Below, in pieces: positions 40,668 through 42,362 of a stretch of DNA of 42,362 nucleotides (position 1 is its first letter; each line of letters begins with the position of its first letter). Made by a program: the position numbers and the translations under genes. Origin of the DNA: Deltaproteobacteria bacterium (GTDB lineage Bacteria > Myxococcota_A > UBA9042 > CAIXZC01); assembly GCA_016875215.1 (NCBI GenBank), contig VGRX01000007.1:1-42362 (forward strand), in the 5' to 3' direction. The notes beneath the pieces are model-generated. The model was given only the letters and a program-made list of their open reading frames with translations, was not told the DNA's origin and did no database searches.

Positions 40668-42320
40668 ATGCGGAACAGGGCAACTAGGTGGATCTGGCTG
40701 ATCGGGTTGGCGGTTGCCGGCTGCGTGACGCCGTACGAGTACGAGCACGTGAAGAAGCCGAAGGACGTCACCGCAAAGGAGGACGTCCTGGAGGTCGAGG
40801 ATGTGGGGGACGACGTGATTCCCGAGGACGTGCCGGACGTGGTGTGCAAGCCGGCCTGCAAGGGGAAGCAGTGCGGCGATGACGGCTGCGGCGGGAGCTG
40901 CGGCTCGTGCGGCGCCAACGGCCAGTGCGAGAAGGGCAAGTGCGTCTGTCCGTCGCCCCACGAGCCCTGTTTCGGGCTCTGCTGCGACCTCGACCTGGTG
41001 TGTAACGTGAACAGCGGGACGTGCTGCAACTTCAGTTGCTTCGACCGGGAGTGCGGCCCGGTGTGCGGCAAGTCGTGCGGGACCTGCCCGGACAACAAGC
41101 AGTGCAACCTGGAAGGCAAGTGCGCCTGCGCCAAGCCGCTTTGCGGCGTGGTCTGCTGCCAGAAGGACGAGGTGTGTGTTGAGGGCGTCTGCTGCAAGCC
41201 GAGCTGCACGGGCAAGCAGTGCGGGCCAGACGGGTGCGGCGGAAGCTGCGGCGAGTGCACGGTCGAAGGGGAGGAGTGCGTAGCGACGACCTGCGTGACC
41301 GGGAAGTGTATCACGAAACCTGCGGACGGGCCGTGCGACGACGGGGATCTCTGCACGACGGGCGACCAGTGCACAGGCGGAATCTGCGTCGGAGCGGACC
41401 CGGATTGCGACGACGACAACCCGTGTACGGCCGATTCGTGCGACGCGGCCACGGGGCAGTGCAAGCACGAATCAGCCCCTCTCAACGGAGCCAAGTGCGA
41501 CGACGGCAATCCGTGCACCGGGGCCGACGTGTGCTCAGAGGGGAAATGCGCGGGGACCCTGCTGCCGCCCGACCAGCTTGCAGCGCTCGAGTGCACCTGC
41601 TACGAGGACAAGGAGTGCGAGCCGTTCGAGGACGGGGACGTGTGCAACGGCGTGCTGATGTGCAAGATCCAGGAGGGGGAGGCGGCGGGTGCGTGCATCG
41701 TCGCTCCGGGGTCGGTCCCCGAGTGCGACGACGGCAACCCCTGCACCGATGACGGCTGCGACAAGAAGCTCGGATGTGTCCACCCGGACGACGATACCAA
41801 TCTGTGCGACGACGGGGATCCGTGCAACGGCGAGGCTGTCTGCCAAGGGGGTGCGTGCGTGCCCAAGCCGGCCCCGGACTGTGACGACGGCAACCCCTGC
41901 ACCGACGACGCCTGCACGCCGAACGCAGGCTGCGAGCACAACGCCGACGATACCAATTCGTGCGACGATTCCGACCCGTGCACCGGGACGGAGAGCTGTG
42001 TCGCAGGCACGTGCAACGCGACGTTGCCGCCCGACTGCAACGACGGGAATCCCTGCACGGACGATGCCTGCACTCCGGGGGTGGGTTGCGAGCAGACCCC
42101 CAACGATGCAAACTCCTGTGACGATGGCAACGCCTGCAACGGCGGGGAGAAGTGCCAGAACAGCGTGTGTGCAGCGGGGCAGGCCCCGGATTGCGAGGAT
42201 TCCAACGAGTGCACCAACGACGCGTGCAACCCCGGGCTCGGCTGCGAGCACGACAGCGTGCAGGACGGGACCCCCTGCGGCGACCCCGGTCAGACCTGCA
42301 CTGCAGGCCAGTGCGGCTAG
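40668..42320 (+). CDS. Cysteine-rich repeat lipoprotein, 550 aa
   Basis: The ATG at 40668 follows GGGGGAG. The signal ends at Cys19 (LIGLAVAGC). A short acidic spacer (VEDVGDDVIPEDVPD) leads to three copies of a CGxDGCGGSCGxC-type knot, e.g. CKGKQCGDDGCGGSCGSC and CTGKQCGPDGCGGSCGEC. The rest is an array of CDDGNPCTDDxC-type units (about ten), the hallmark of large secreted proteins in Myxococcota and relatives. About one residue in seven is cysteine, so folding must depend on periplasmic disulfide formation. The units are Asp-rich and could bind calcium, but no function is proven. The gene ends 42 bases before the window's right edge; those bases hold no gene. Confidence 0.88.
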   Translation: MRNRATRWIWLIGLAVAGCVTPYEYEHVKKPKDVTAKEDVLEVEDVGDDVIPEDVPDVVCKPACKGKQCGDDGCGGSCGSCGANGQCEKGKCVCPSPHEPCFGLCCDLDLVCNVNSGTCCNFSCFDRECGPVCGKSCGTCPDNKQCNLEGKCACAKPLCGVVCCQKDEVCVEGVCCKPSCTGKQCGPDGCGGSCGECTVEGEECVATTCVTGKCITKPADGPCDDGDLCTTGDQCTGGICVGADPDCDDDNPCTADSCDAATGQCKHESAPLNGAKCDDGNPCTGADVCSEGKCAGTLLPPDQLAALECTCYEDKECEPFEDGDVCNGVLMCKIQEGEAAGACIVAPGSVPECDDGNPCTDDGCDKKLGCVHPDDDTNLCDDGDPCNGEAVCQGGACVPKPAPDCDDGNPCTDDACTPNAGCEHNADDTNSCDDSDPCTGTESCVAGTCNATLPPDCNDGNPCTDDACTPGVGCEQTPNDANSCDDGNACNGGEKCQNSVCAAGQAPDCEDSNECTNDACNPGLGCEHDSVQDGTPCGDPGQTCTAGQCG

Positions 42321-42362
42321 GAAGAAACAGGGTCCAGGGGCCGGGGTTCGGGAGCCGGGGGG

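Noticed and set aside
42321-42362. GC-rich repeated text at the right edge as a repeat element
   Set aside because: Only 42 bases are visible. The words GGGTCC, GGGGCC and GGGTTC are suggestive but too short to call.

Overview
The window is GC-rich and almost fully coding. I see 29 protein-coding genes, one of them cut by the left edge, plus one gene relic, one cobalamin riboswitch, and no rRNA, tRNA, CRISPR array or transposase. The many lipoproteins, the cysteine-rich CDDGNPCTDD-type repeats, the Ser/Thr kinase with a transmembrane tail, the long TPR proteins and the strong GC3 bias point to a Gram-negative Myxococcota or other deltaproteobacterial lineage, probably free-living or metagenome-derived. 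That placement is inferred from gene style only.

Layout. 1-6140 (minus): an operon of three exported TPR proteins; the last runs off the left edge. 6211-7532 (plus): threonine synthase on a divergent promoter. 7525-10230 (minus): HTH membrane protein, MgtE and RecO. 10274-13903 (minus): a HEAT/coiled-coil lipoprotein with an 11-residue C-terminal repeat, followed by a small lipoprotein. 14018-16333 (plus): a divergent large lipoprotein that looks like a bacterial TULIP (BPI/LBP-like) protein. 16443-18045 (plus): a CcdA-thioredoxin fusion and a cold shock protein. 18151-19288 (minus): D-Ala-D-Ala ligase. 19342-24843 (minus): a tightly coupled four-gene operon (polytopic membrane protein, phosphoribosyltransferase, nucleoside phosphorylase, radical SAM enzyme) behind one promoter with a dyad in its spacer. 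24873-28561 (minus): two lipoproteins, the larger with Ig-like repeats, PPC-like repeats and a C-terminal somatomedin-B-like knot. 28542-28694: relic of a metal-binding-repeat protein. 28709-30400 (minus): EF-P and its EpmA-type lysyl ligase. 30419-31430 (minus): a possible PilZ-like protein. 31568-33786 (plus): TatA/B and a TatC with a 360-residue extra C-terminal region. 33761-35766 (minus): a Ser/Thr kinase whose 3' end overlaps tatC. 35798-39330 (minus): cobalamin riboswitch, BtuB-like receptor and a beta-propeller lipoprotein. 39365-42320 (plus): a TPR/PEGA protein and a cysteine-rich lipoprotein.

Much of the window serves the cell envelope: export (Tat), periplasmic thiol chemistry (CcdA-Trx), peptidoglycan precursor (Ddl), outer-membrane vitamin uptake (BtuB plus propeller) and at least seven lipoproteins. 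The best candidates for something undescribed are the four-gene phosphoribosyltransferase/phosphorylase/radical SAM operon, the TULIP lipoprotein, the somatomedin-B lipoprotein, the extended TatC, and the riboswitch-controlled BtuB plus propeller pair, which recalls Bacteroides BtuBG. Two short AT-rich codon islands inside otherwise GC3-saturated genes are also unexplained. All family calls rest on motif reading alone; no database search was run.
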